Positions 1 through 7,855 of a stretch of DNA of 64,000 bases are shown here, one piece after another. Each line of letters begins with the position of its first letter. Within the stretch, counting starts at the first letter, position 1. Under the pieces are notes generated by a model that was not told the DNA's origin, ran no database searches, and saw only the letters and a list, made by a program, of their open reading frames with translations. The translations under genes and the position numbers were made by a program. Location of the stretch: positions 1 through 64,000 of the forward strand of contig DATGQI010000036.1 of assembly GCA_035304285.1 (NCBI GenBank). The letters run 5' to 3'. This DNA is from IDS-8 sp035304285. GTDB lineage: Bacteria > Pseudomonadota > Gammaproteobacteria > Steroidobacterales > Woeseiaceae.

Positions 1-356
1 TCAGGGCTAATGCTACCGTCACGATCTGCCACAGCCGCACCCGCGACCTGCCCGAGGTCACGCGCACGGCCGATATCCTGATCGCGGCGGTGGGGCAACC
101 CGCACTCGTTCGCGGCGACTGGATCAAGCCAGGCGCAACGGTCATCGACGTTGGCATCAACCGCACGGAGGTGATGCAAAACGGCGAAACAAAGAACAGG
201 CTAGTGGGAGACGTCAATTTCGAGGAAGCCTCCGAAGTCGCCGGCGCTATCACTCCCGTCCCCGGAGGCGTGGGACCGATGACCATCGTCATGCTGATGG
301 CGAACACCCTGAAGTCGGCGCAGGCAGCAGCACGCCAGGACCGGCGTTATTCATGA
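1..356 (+). CDS. folD: FolD, bifunctional methylenetetrahydrofolate dehydrogenase/cyclohydrolase (C-terminal part)
   Basis: This is the last ~118 codons of an ORF open at the left edge; the reading frame starts at base 3. FolD interconverts 5,10-methylene-THF, methenyl-THF and 10-formyl-THF in the cytosol, using NADP. The C-terminal Rossmann part is visible: a TADILIAAVG segment, the VIDVGINR motif, then GDVNFEEA and the conserved C-terminal signature TPVPGGVGPMT. The stop codon (354-356) lies inside the left arm of a perfect 15-bp inverted repeat (342-410). The downstream gene is convergent. Identification is secure; the N-terminal half is outside the window. Confidence 0.95.
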   Translation, partial: RANATVTICHSRTRDLPEVTRTADILIAAVGQPALVRGDWIKPGATVIDVGINRTEVMQNGETKNRLVGDVNFEEASEVAGAITPVPGGVGPMTIVMLMANTLKSAQAAARQDRRYS

Positions 357-410
357 ATGGTGTGTGTGGTGCCAGGCGGAGCCTCGGCTGGGGGGTCATG
401 AATAACGCCG
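342..410. repeat. Perfect 15-bp inverted repeat around the folD stop
   Basis: The left arm at 342-356 (cggcgttattcatga) is exactly complementary to the right arm at 396-410. A 39-base spacer separates them. The left arm contains the folD stop codon, and the right arm ends 13 bases before the stop of the convergent Omp85 gene. No T-run follows either arm, so this is not a classical intrinsic terminator, though the RNA could fold into a long stem. It could also be the ends of a very small mobile element. Confidence 0.7.
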
Positions 411-423
411 CGGCCGCGGGCAG

Positions 424-2169
424 CTAGAAGCTGCCCTTTGACTCGAGCAGGATCTGCACGTCCTCGATGGAAGGATCGCCGTCGAGCGGAAACGCGATGT
501 CGAGATGCACCACTTCATCGGCGCCACCGCGCGTCGGTCCGAGCCGGAGGCCGAAGCCGATATCCCTGAGCCATCCCTGCGAGCTGCCCTGCACCGGGTT
601 GTCGCCCCAGACCCTGCCAACGTCCGCGAAGATCGCACCCCCGACACGAGCGAGGCGAAACGGGTACCAGTCGGTAAAGTATCGCTGCTCGATCGTGAAA
701 AGCATGCTGGCGTCGCCCGACTGGTAGCGCAGGGGATAGCCGCGGAGCCCGCTGTCGCCGCCGATCTCCAGCGGGTTGTCGAGATCGAGGTTGTGCCCCT
801 TTCGGGCATCCAGCGTCATGAAAAACAGCCGCTTCGAGGTGATCTGGTTGTACCAGCGGGCGGTGATGCCGATCTCCGAGTTTGCGGAAGAGCCATCGTC
901 GATACGGCCACTTGCGTCCGCGGAGACGATCAGTGCCTTGGCGTTTATGTCACCGTAGCCGCGGCTCGCTTCGAGTGAGTAAACGAGCGCGTTACGGTCG
1001 GAGCCGAAACCTTCGCTGGCGAAGCCGAGTGAAGCACGGAACTGCCGGCCGAGGTTGAAATCTTCCGTGCGCCCGATCTGTTCGCGGTTGGCGGTGGTGG
1101 TGTACCGGTCCTCAAGGATCTCGAGGCCAATATAGGGATACAACAGCTGCCGGTCCTCCGGCACCGCGGACAGGAGTCCCGGCTCCGGTTCCGGCACCTC
1201 CGAGAACTCCTGGTTGTCGTAAACGATGCCGGCGGTCCAGCGAGTCACCCAGCCGTTCCTGAGCCCCGCGGACCAGCCACCGAATGCGGTGTAGTAATCG
1301 GACTCGTGCTTGTACTCGGCGACCTCTTCGCCGATTTCGTAAAGCCGGTCTTCCCTGGAGTCGTCGACGAACTCGAAGCCGGCGCTCCAGTGGGTATCGA
1401 GCGCATAGAAGGGACGCTCCGCGAGTAGCCGCGCCGTTCCGCCGTCCGAACTGTCGGAGAGTCCGAGATAAAGCGACAACCAGCTGTGGCCCAGGTGCTC
1501 GTCGGAGAACTCGAAATTGGTCGATTCACGATCTACGTCATCCATGTATGAGAGACGAATGCGTGCGCCGCGCCCCAGCAGGTTCGATTCCGATATGGTG
1601 ACGCGGGATTTGTTTTCGCCGCCGGAACGGGAAACGGACAGGCCTGGCATGAGGGTCCACAGGTCCCTGGTTCGCACAACGATGTCAACGATGCCGTTCG
1701 CGTAGCTGAGCGGTTCGACCACCGCCGTGTAAAGGTACTGGTTCCGTCGCAGGATGCGGGCTGACTCCGCGAGAAGCCTTTCCGAAAACAGGTCCCCCTC
1801 GCGAAACAGGAGTTGCTGCCGGATGACGGAGTCGCGGGTCAGGATGTGCCAGCGGTTCGCAAGCCGGTAGAGCCACTTGTCTTCGTCTTCCCGGGAGGTG
1901 TCGAAAACGTTCTGCTTGTCCAGGATGATGCTGCCGATACGGGCTCCTGACTCCTCCAGCTGTTTGCCGCTCGGCATGTCCGGGTCAACGACGAATGTCT
2001 GCTCCCCGGAGCCGGGGCTGACATCCTGCGCAGCGGCTTCTTCCCGGGCGCCAACAGCTGATGCGAAGGCCAGCTGCAGGAGCAGTATGGTGAACGCGAC
2101 GCTGCATGCGATCTGGCGCGGGCTGTGGCTCTGCTGCACCGGCGCAGGCGGCATCAAGTATCTCCGCAT
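424..2169 (-). CDS. Omp85-superfamily outer-membrane protein (BamA/TamA-like barrel with POTRA)
   Basis: A 581-residue exported protein. The ATG at 2169 is chosen over an in-frame ATG at 2241 because it has an AGGGACG ribosome site and lies just past the upstream gene's stop. A signal peptide (hydrophobic stretch ending ..SAVGA) precedes a POTRA-like region (approx. residues 75-165, with RQQLLFREGDLFSERLL). A C-terminal beta-barrel follows, carrying the Omp85 barrel motif as GLRGYPLRYQSGD. The family inserts or translocates proteins or lipids at the outer membrane. With only one recognisable POTRA it is neither BamA nor the TamA at 17-19 kb. It may be cotranscribed with the CoA transferase upstream (13-base gap). 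Its substrate is unknown. Confidence 0.8.
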   Translation of the reverse strand: MRRYLMPPAPVQQSHSPRQIACSVAFTILLLQLAFASAVGAREEAAAQDVSPGSGEQTFVVDPDMPSGKQLEESGARIGSIILDKQNVFDTSREDEDKWLYRLANRWHILTRDSVIRQQLLFREGDLFSERLLAESARILRRNQYLYTAVVEPLSYANGIVDIVVRTRDLWTLMPGLSVSRSGGENKSRVTISESNLLGRGARIRLSYMDDVDRESTNFEFSDEHLGHSWLSLYLGLSDSSDGGTARLLAERPFYALDTHWSAGFEFVDDSREDRLYEIGEEVAEYKHESDYYTAFGGWSAGLRNGWVTRWTAGIVYDNQEFSEVPEPEPGLLSAVPEDRQLLYPYIGLEILEDRYTTTANREQIGRTEDFNLGRQFRASLGFASEGFGSDRNALVYSLEASRGYGDINAKALIVSADASGRIDDGSSANSEIGITARWYNQITSKRLFFMTLDARKGHNLDLDNPLEIGGDSGLRGYPLRYQSGDASMLFTIEQRYFTDWYPFRLARVGGAIFADVGRVWGDNPVQGSSQGWLRDIGFGLRLGPTRGGADEVVHLDIAFPLDGDPSIEDVQILLESKGSF

Positions 2170-2182
2170 TGTCGTCCCTGGC

Positions 2183-3337
2183 TCAGATAACTTCCTGCGC
2201 GCGTAGCCCGGCAATCTCCTGTTCGGAGAAACCTGCGGCATGAAGCACTGATCCGCTGTGCTCTCCGCTTGCCGGCGCCGTGCCGTGGATCCTGCCCGGT
2301 GTCCGGCTGAATCGCGGCGCGGGAGCCGCCTGGGTGACGCCGTCCACCTCGATAAAGGTACTGCGCGCGACGTTATGCGGATGTCGGGGCGCCTCGCTCA
2401 TGTTCAGCACCGGCGCAAAACAGGCATCCGAGCCTTCCAGCATCTCACACCATTCATCCCGCTTCCTGGTCTTGAAAAGTTCGGTCATTCTCTCTTTCAG
2501 CGACGGCCACTTTGACGGCTCGAACTGCGAGCTGAATTCTGCATCCCCGGAAAGTCCGCACCGTTCCAGCAACCGGCGGTAGAAAGCCGGCTCGAGGGCC
2601 CCGATGGAGATGTACTTCCCGTCCGCGCATTCGTAGCAGTCGTACCAGTGCGAACCGCCGTCCAGCATGTTGGCCTGCCGCTGGTCTGTCCAGAAACCCT
2701 GCTGCTGCAAGCCGAAAAGCAGGGAGGTCATCAGCGCCGCGCCATCGCTGACCGCGGCGTCGATGACCTGTCCCTCACCGCTTTGTCGTGCCTCGAGAAG
2801 CGCGGCGAGCAGGCCCACTGTCAGGAACATGGCACCACCGCCGATGTCGCCGACGAGGGTCGGCGGCGCAGCAGGCGGCGAGTCGCGATGGCCGCCATGG
2901 TAAAGCGCGCCAGCGAGTGCTATGTAATTGATGTCGTGGCCCGCCGACTGCGCCAGCGGACCGTGCTGGCCCCATCCGGTCATGCGGCCATACACGAGGC
3001 GCCGGTTCGCTTCCAGGCATTCCTCCGGGCCGAGTCCAAGCCTTTCCATGACGCCGGGCCTGAATCCCTCGATCAGCAGGTCGGCATCCGCGACCAGGCG
3101 AAGCAGCGCTGCAGCCGCTGCAGGTTTCTTCAGGTCCATCGCCAGGGACCTCTTTCCACGATGCACGATCGACCACCTGGCGGCATCGCCTGACCGCTGG
3201 TCAAAGCCGGTCAAAGACGCAGTCCTGCGCTCGATGAGAATCACTTCGGCGCCCATATCCGACAGCAGCATGCCGCAAAACGGCACCGGCCCGATTCCAC
3301 CAACCTCGATGACTTTTATACCGGAAAGTGGACCCAT
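2183..3337 (-). CDS. CoA-transferase family III protein, alpha-methylacyl-CoA racemase type
   Basis: A 384-residue cytosolic enzyme of the CaiB/BaiF fold. It opens with MGPLSGIKVIEVGGIGPVPF. It carries the racemase-type segment GQHGPLAQSAGHDINY, which contains the His and Asp positions used as the acid/base pair in Mycobacterium MCR and human AMACR. This favours epimerisation of 2-methylacyl-CoA esters, as in degradation of branched-chain or sterol-side-chain lipids, over CoA transfer between acids. Length fits the family (~360-390). It is divergent from mtnA, with a 121-base gap. The subfamily call rests on motif resemblance only. Confidence 0.85.
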   Translation of the reverse strand: MGPLSGIKVIEVGGIGPVPFCGMLLSDMGAEVILIERRTASLTGFDQRSGDAARWSIVHRGKRSLAMDLKKPAAAAALLRLVADADLLIEGFRPGVMERLGLGPEECLEANRRLVYGRMTGWGQHGPLAQSAGHDINYIALAGALYHGGHRDSPPAAPPTLVGDIGGGAMFLTVGLLAALLEARQSGEGQVIDAAVSDGAALMTSLLFGLQQQGFWTDQRQANMLDGGSHWYDCYECADGKYISIGALEPAFYRRLLERCGLSGDAEFSSQFEPSKWPSLKERMTELFKTRKRDEWCEMLEGSDACFAPVLNMSEAPRHPHNVARSTFIEVDGVTQAAPAPRFSRTPGRIHGTAPASGEHSGSVLHAAGFSEQEIAGLRAQEVI

Positions 3338-3458
3338 GGATACGGCAATCTGCGGCCTGGCGAATTCACAGGGTAGCAGCTTGCGGGAAGGATCGTCTGC
3401 GCTTGCGAAGCCGTTATGTCAGGTTCCCGTTACCCCGCTGGCGCATCCGTATCCGGGT

Positions 3459-4610
3459 ATGTTTAACTTTCGATTGGCAACGGGGAAGCAGGTTTTGCAG
3501 GCATCCGGCAAGAATTTCAGGACGATCTGGCTGAAAAGCGATGATCCGACGGTGGTGCAGATCATCGATCAGCGCCTCCTGCCGCATGAGTTCGCGGTTC
3601 AGGACCTCAGAACCTGGGAGGACGCTGCGTACGCCATCAGCGAGATGCTCGTTCGCGGCGCTCCGCTTATCGGCGCGACTGCTGCCTGGGGCCTCTACCT
3701 GGCCGCCCTCGCAGGCCGCCAGGCTGCCAACCCCGGGAAACTCCTCGGAGACGCCGCGGAGGGTCTTGGCCGGACCCGCCCGACGGCCGTCAATCTAAGG
3801 TGGGCCATCGACAGGGTCATGGCCCGCGTCAGGCGGAGCGCAGGCTCCGGCAGTCTCGAGGGCTTGCTGCGTGAAGAAGCGCAGGCGATCTGTGAAGAAG
3901 ACATCGAAATTTCCCGCGGTATCGGAGAGCATGGGGTCCGCCTGATCGAGGATATCGCGCAAAGAAAGAACGGCGGGACTGTCAACGTGCTCACGCACTG
4001 CAACGCCGGCTCCCTCGCGACCATCAACTGGGGCACGGCGACCGCACCAATTTACTTTGCCCGGCAGAAAGGGATCGACGTGCATGTCTGGGTCGACGAG
4101 ACGCGGCCGCGCAACCAGGGTTCGCAATTGACGGCCTGGGAGCTCGCGCAGAACGGCGTAGCGCATACACTAGTCGTCGACAACGCCGGCGGTCACCTGA
4201 TGCAACGCGGTAAAGTCGACCTTTGCATCACCGGCACCGACCGGACCACCCGCACCGGCGATGTCGCAAACAAGATTGGGACCTACCTCAAGGCTCTTGC
4301 CGCTGCTGACAACGGTATCCCTTTCTACGTTGCCCTGCCCTCGACGACGATCGACTGGACGATCGCCGACGGTGCGGCTATTCCGATCGAGGAAAGGAAC
4401 CCGTCCGAAGTCTCGCTCATCCGCGGCAAGTCCGGTGGGCAGTGGCTGGACGTGCAGACGGTTGCCGACGGCACGCCGATCAGCAACTATGCATTCGACG
4501 TAACTCCCGCGCGGCTTGTAACCGGGCTGATTACGGAGCGCGGTATTTGCGACGCAAGCGAAAAGGGTCTCAGGCGGCTCTTTCCAGAGCAGGCGAAGCA
4601 GGCCTCATGA
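3459..4610 (+). CDS. mtnA: MtnA, S-methyl-5-thioribose-1-phosphate isomerase
   Basis: A 383-residue protein from the ATG at 3459. It isomerises 5-methylthioribose-1-phosphate to methylthioribulose-1-phosphate in salvage of the methylthioadenosine left by polyamine synthesis. The family signatures are present: FRTIWL near the N-terminus, RGAPLIGATAAWG, the catalytic-Cys segment NVLTHCNAGSLAT, and the catalytic-Asp segment GTDRTTRTGDVANKIGTY. The ATG gives about 18 residues more than typical MtnA; an in-frame TTG at 3495 behind a GGGGAAGCAGG stretch would remove most of this. The stop is 6 bases from the next gene, so the two are probably cotranscribed. Confidence 0.93.
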   Translation: MFNFRLATGKQVLQASGKNFRTIWLKSDDPTVVQIIDQRLLPHEFAVQDLRTWEDAAYAISEMLVRGAPLIGATAAWGLYLAALAGRQAANPGKLLGDAAEGLGRTRPTAVNLRWAIDRVMARVRRSAGSGSLEGLLREEAQAICEEDIEISRGIGEHGVRLIEDIAQRKNGGTVNVLTHCNAGSLATINWGTATAPIYFARQKGIDVHVWVDETRPRNQGSQLTAWELAQNGVAHTLVVDNAGGHLMQRGKVDLCITGTDRTTRTGDVANKIGTYLKALAAADNGIPFYVALPSTTIDWTIADGAAIPIEERNPSEVSLIRGKSGGQWLDVQTVADGTPISNYAFDVTPARLVTGLITERGICDASEKGLRRLFPEQAKQAS

Positions 4611-4616
4611 TCTTCC

Positions 4617-5258
4617 ATGATCAACTCTGAGATAGATGAGGGTTACACGAAGTTCGCGGTCGACTGGACCGATCGATCTCCCCTCCCTGGCTCCTCCATC
4701 GCTGAACTCGAGCGCTGGCGGCGGCCGCTTTACGAAGCAGGCCTCGTCGGGTACTACCCGGAGCTCAACATCGGTTACGGGAACTTGAGCGTGCGCGCGA
4801 CAGGTGGCGGGCTCTTCATCATAAGCGGCACCCAGACGGGGCACCTGCCGCATACCGACCAGAGGCATTACGCGCTGGTAACGAAGGCCGACATAGCTGA
4901 AAATTCGGTCAGTTGCACCGGGGCCACGCAGGCGTCGTCGGAGTCCCTCACCCACGCCGCCATCTACGAGCTGGACGCATCCATCAATGCAGTCGTCCAC
5001 GTGCACAGCGAGAGCCTTTGGGAGCAACTGAAGTACTCGGTGCCGACAACGGCCGCCGATGTTGCCTACGGGACGCCGGAGATGGCCAACGCATTCAAAC
5101 TACTGTACCGGCAGACACCCTTTCGGGAATTCGGCGTGGCTGTCATGGCCGGGCATGACGCAGGCCTCATCAGCATCGGCGGCAGCGTGGAGGCGGCGGC
5201 GCGGCGCATCCTGGCGTTTCATGCCGAGCGTTCTTCTCGCGGAGGTTCGGCGAGCTAG
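4617..5258 (+). CDS. Class II aldolase/adducin-fold protein, probable methylthioribulose-1-phosphate-processing enzyme
   Basis: 213 residues, starting 6 bases after mtnA. Class II aldolase features are GNLSV near residue 60, SGTQTG near 75 and the zinc-binding HVHSE near 125. Because it is coupled to mtnA, its substrate is probably methylthioribulose-1-phosphate. It could be MtnB (dehydratase) or Ald2, the aldolase of the DHAP shunt that splits the sugar into DHAP and methylthioacetaldehyde. No mtnC, mtnD, mtnK or mtnP is visible nearby, which leans slightly towards the shunt. The fold call is strong; the reaction is inferred. Confidence 0.75.
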   Translation: MINSEIDEGYTKFAVDWTDRSPLPGSSIAELERWRRPLYEAGLVGYYPELNIGYGNLSVRATGGGLFIISGTQTGHLPHTDQRHYALVTKADIAENSVSCTGATQASSESLTHAAIYELDASINAVVHVHSESLWEQLKYSVPTTAADVAYGTPEMANAFKLLYRQTPFREFGVAVMAGHDAGLISIGGSVEAAARRILAFHAERSSRGGSAS

Positions 5259-5297
5259 GGAACCAAGAAAGACACCATCGATCGGGGAGGTAGAAAA

Positions 5298-6305
5298 ATG
5301 AAAATTCTGAATCTCTTCTTGAGCGCCATCACCGCGCTGGTTGTTGCAACCAACGCCGGCTACGCCCAGTCGATGCCGACGAACGACAGGCTGGATATAC
5401 GGGAATGGCTGGTGCCCTGGGAGGACTCCCGTCCCAGGGATCCCTACGTTGCCGACAACGGACGGGTCTGGTTCGTAGGGCAGAAGGGCCACTATGTCGC
5501 CAACCTCGTTCCTGAGTCGAACCAGTTCAACCGTTACGACCTGGCACCGGGAACGGGGCCGCACAACCTGATTGTCGATGATAACAACGACATCTGGTAC
5601 GCCGGCAACCTGGCGCGGCACATCGGCCTGCTGGACCCGGATACCGGGAGCATTACCAGGATCGAGATGCCGCACCGGGCAGCACGCGATCCCCACACGC
5701 TGACCTTCGACTCCCGCGGCGACATCTGGTTTACGGTCCAGCAGGGAAACTTCGTCGGCAAGCTGAATGCCTCGGACAGGCGAGTGCAACTCATCGAGGT
5801 GCCGACGGGGCGGGCAAGGCCCTACGGCATCGTGGTCGATTCCAGGGACGTGCCCTGGGCGGTGGCGTTCGGGACCAACAGGCTGCTCAAGGTCGACCCG
5901 CAGAACATGACGCTCGAGGAGATCGTACTGCCGAGCGAGGGCAGCAGGCCGCGGCGCCTCGTCATCACCTCCGATGACCGTGTCTGGTTTGTCGATTACG
6001 CCCGCGGCTATCTCGGGCGATACAGCCCGGCCACCGAAGAGTTCAAGGAGTGGCCGATGCCCGGAGGCTCGGACAGCCGCCCTTACGGCATGGCAGTGGA
6101 CAGGAACGACAAGATCTGGATGGTCGAAACAGGGATGACTCCCAACAGGTTCGTAGGCTTTGATGCCGCAACAGAGGAGTTCCTGAGCGTCACCGAAATT
6201 CCGAGCGGCGGTGGGACGGTGCGGCACATGGACTACTTCGCGCCAGCCGGCGAAATCTGGTTCGGCACGGACACCAACTACATCGGCCGCGCCAAGGTCC
6301 ACTGA
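5298..6305 (+). CDS. Secreted Vgb-like (streptogramin-lyase-type) beta-propeller protein
   Basis: 335 residues with a clear signal peptide (MKILNLFLSAITALVVATNA, cleavage near AGYAQ) and a strong ribosome site (GGGGAGG). Repeated blades follow the pattern 'D..g.iWf....n.ig..dp.t..' (for example GRVWFVGQKGHYVA, NDIWYAGNLARHIGLLDP, GDIWFTVQQGNFVGKL, DRVWFVDYARGYLGRY). This is the seven-bladed propeller of virginiamycin B lyase relatives. Antibiotic lyase activity is unlikely to be the role of an exported environmental homologue; ligand binding or lactone hydrolysis in the periplasm is equally possible. It lies 20 bases ahead of a one-heme exported protein and may share its transcript. Confidence 0.8.
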   Translation: MKILNLFLSAITALVVATNAGYAQSMPTNDRLDIREWLVPWEDSRPRDPYVADNGRVWFVGQKGHYVANLVPESNQFNRYDLAPGTGPHNLIVDDNNDIWYAGNLARHIGLLDPDTGSITRIEMPHRAARDPHTLTFDSRGDIWFTVQQGNFVGKLNASDRRVQLIEVPTGRARPYGIVVDSRDVPWAVAFGTNRLLKVDPQNMTLEEIVLPSEGSRPRRLVITSDDRVWFVDYARGYLGRYSPATEEFKEWPMPGGSDSRPYGMAVDRNDKIWMVETGMTPNRFVGFDAATEEFLSVTEIPSGGGTVRHMDYFAPAGEIWFGTDTNYIGRAKVH

Positions 6306-6325
6306 CCCCGGAAAGGACGACACAG

Positions 6326-6892
6326 GTGCTGCCACCAGCGCTTCTCCCGCTTGTTGTCCTGTTGCTGCTGGGCACCGCCAGCCTTACCGCGCATTGCTAC
6401 GAAGACGGCGCGCCGGCGGCACACACTGGCGGCTTCGGTGAGCCCGACTGCTCGCTGTGCCACTCCGACAGCCGCAGGAATGTCGGTGGAGGCGAGCTTA
6501 AAGTTTCCGGACTGCCGCTCAGCGTCGTCGCCGATGCGGAGTACGAGATCTCCGTCCAATTGAAACACAGCAAGCTGCGAAGCGGCGGCTTTCAGCTGGC
6601 GCTCCGCCAGCAGGACGGCACGCCGGCAGGAAAACTGATTTCGCTTTCCCCGGAGACGCAGGTAATTGAGGCCGCCGGCCAGGAGTACCTGCAGCACACG
6701 AAAGACGGTATCAACGCAAACGGCGACCGTGTGATCCGGTGGGTCTTTCGCTGGATCGCCGCAGGAGTGAACGCCCCGGTCCACCTGCACGTAGCGGCGA
6801 ATGCCGCCAACGACGACGCATCGGCACTCGGAGATTTCATCTTTACGCTGGAACGCGTGCTGCCGGCGGAAGGACTACAGCCGTCTCGTTGA
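6326..6892 (+). CDS. Exported single-heme protein with choice-of-anchor V/Reeler-like domain
   Basis: 188 residues from a GTG at 6326 behind GGAAAGGA. A leucine-rich signal peptide is followed by GGFGEPDCSLCHSD (near residue 40), which contains one CxxCH haem-c motif. A beta-rich domain follows, with segments such as VVADAEYEISVQLKH and GGFQLALRQQDGTPAGKL. The layout matches choice-of-anchor V proteins, which place a CxxCH next to a Reeler-like beta sandwich. An electron-transfer or sensing role at the cell surface is inferred. Its last 50 bases overlap the 3' end of the convergent TonB-C gene. Confidence 0.7.
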   Translation: MLPPALLPLVVLLLLGTASLTAHCYEDGAPAAHTGGFGEPDCSLCHSDSRRNVGGGELKVSGLPLSVVADAEYEISVQLKHSKLRSGGFQLALRQQDGTPAGKLISLSPETQVIEAAGQEYLQHTKDGINANGDRVIRWVFRWIAAGVNAPVHLHVAANAANDDASALGDFIFTLERVLPAEGLQPSR

Positions 6893-7280
6893 CCCGGTCG
6901 AGGCGAAAGCGGTAGGTCCTGCAGGTCTTCACAAGAGCCGGCTTCTCACCGTCGGCCAAAGGCGTGAAGCTCGAGCGACGGATCGCCCTCATTGCAGGCT
7001 TTTCGAATATCTTGTGCGAACTGCTGCGAATAGACGGGCGGACAACCTTTCCCCGCGCGTCGATGTGGAAGCAGACCACGGCTTCTCCTTCGATACGATC
7101 ACGTCGCGCGATGGAGGGATATTTCGGGAACGCGGTGATCGCCGGCACCCGCTCACCCGGCGAATCGGTGAAGTTACGGGTGTCTGCCTCATCGCCGGCG
7201 AAGGCGAACAGCGGCAGCAAAAGCAGGGCGGTGAAAAGCTGTGCGCGGCCCGGCTTTTCAGCGCTCCTGGTCATCCCCAT
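6843..7280 (-). CDS. TonB C-terminal-domain protein, exported
   Basis: About 145 residues from the ATG at 7280; an in-frame ATG at 7304 is also possible. A signal or anchor segment (AQLFTALLLLPLFAFAG) precedes one TonB C-terminal domain with the classic YPSIARRDRIEGEAVVCFHIDARGKV pattern, shown here by PKYPSIARR and GEAVVCFHID. There is no proline-rich linker, so it is not a canonical energy-transducing TonB. It is more like the short TonB-C proteins thought to act in the periplasm. The start overlaps the end of the upstream TPR gene, which suggests translational coupling. Confidence 0.75.
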   Translation of the reverse strand: MGMTRSAEKPGRAQLFTALLLLPLFAFAGDEADTRNFTDSPGERVPAITAFPKYPSIARRDRIEGEAVVCFHIDARGKVVRPSIRSSSHKIFEKPAMRAIRRSSFTPLADGEKPALVKTCRTYRFRLDRVNETAVVLPPAARVPA

Positions 7281-7791
7281 CCGGGTTGCCCTGGCGGTCG
7301 TCAATCTCGACTTCAGGCGCCACCGGGTCGACCGCGTCGAGGTACATCGCGCGGGCGACCCTTAAGGTCCTGGCGCCGGGATTCAGCTCCTCGCCCTTTA
7401 CCAGGTCCCGGTGTGCCTTCTCGTACTCAGCCGTATTGATATAGATCACTGCACGATTGTTGTAGGCACGCCAGCTCTGGTCGTCCCGCTCGATCAGCAG
7501 TTCGCAATACTTCAAAGCTTCCTGGTAGTTTTCGAGCATGATGTAGCCTGCGCAAAGATTCGACAGCGCTGCTTCTTCCTCTCGTGCGCCCTGCGCAACC
7601 TTCAAGCCCCGAAGCGTAAGCTCGACACCCTCCTTCGCCCGGCCGGCCAGCAGCTGTTTCGCGCCATCCTGGAGGTCGGGATTACGCGGGCCGATGACCG
7701 TGGTTGGCCCGTCCTGCATTCGGTCAGCATTCTGAGCGAAACCCTGAGGCCCCACCAAGCTTAAGATGACCATCAAGAATAATCTGCCCAT
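7258..7791 (-). CDS. Exported TPR-repeat protein
   Basis: 177 residues from the ATG at 7791 (AGAGGG ribosome site 8 bases upstream). The longer ORF to 7920 lacks a start of this quality. A signal peptide (MGRLFLMVILSLVGPQGFAQ) is followed by two to three tetratricopeptide repeats, for example ALSNLCAGYIMLENYQEAL and SWRAYNNRAVIYINTAEYEKA. The C-terminus is acidic and polar. TPR proteins scaffold protein contacts. Cotranscription with the TonB-C gene suggests a periplasmic partner role. The specific function is unknown. Confidence 0.75.
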   Translation of the reverse strand: MGRLFLMVILSLVGPQGFAQNADRMQDGPTTVIGPRNPDLQDGAKQLLAGRAKEGVELTLRGLKVAQGAREEEAALSNLCAGYIMLENYQEALKYCELLIERDDQSWRAYNNRAVIYINTAEYEKAHRDLVKGEELNPGARTLRVARAMYLDAVDPVAPEVEIDDRQGNPDGDDQER

Positions 7792-7855
7792 GATTCGCAC
7801 CCTCTGTTCCGCCGGCCACAGCTGCCGAAACCCAGAAAGCGTTGGCCGACCCAGA

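Noticed and set aside
5100..6335. Long minus-strand ORF (411 codons) opposite the aldolase and propeller genes
   Set aside because: It is antisense to two well-supported genes with family matches, has no recognisable motif of its own, and long antisense frames are expected at this GC content.
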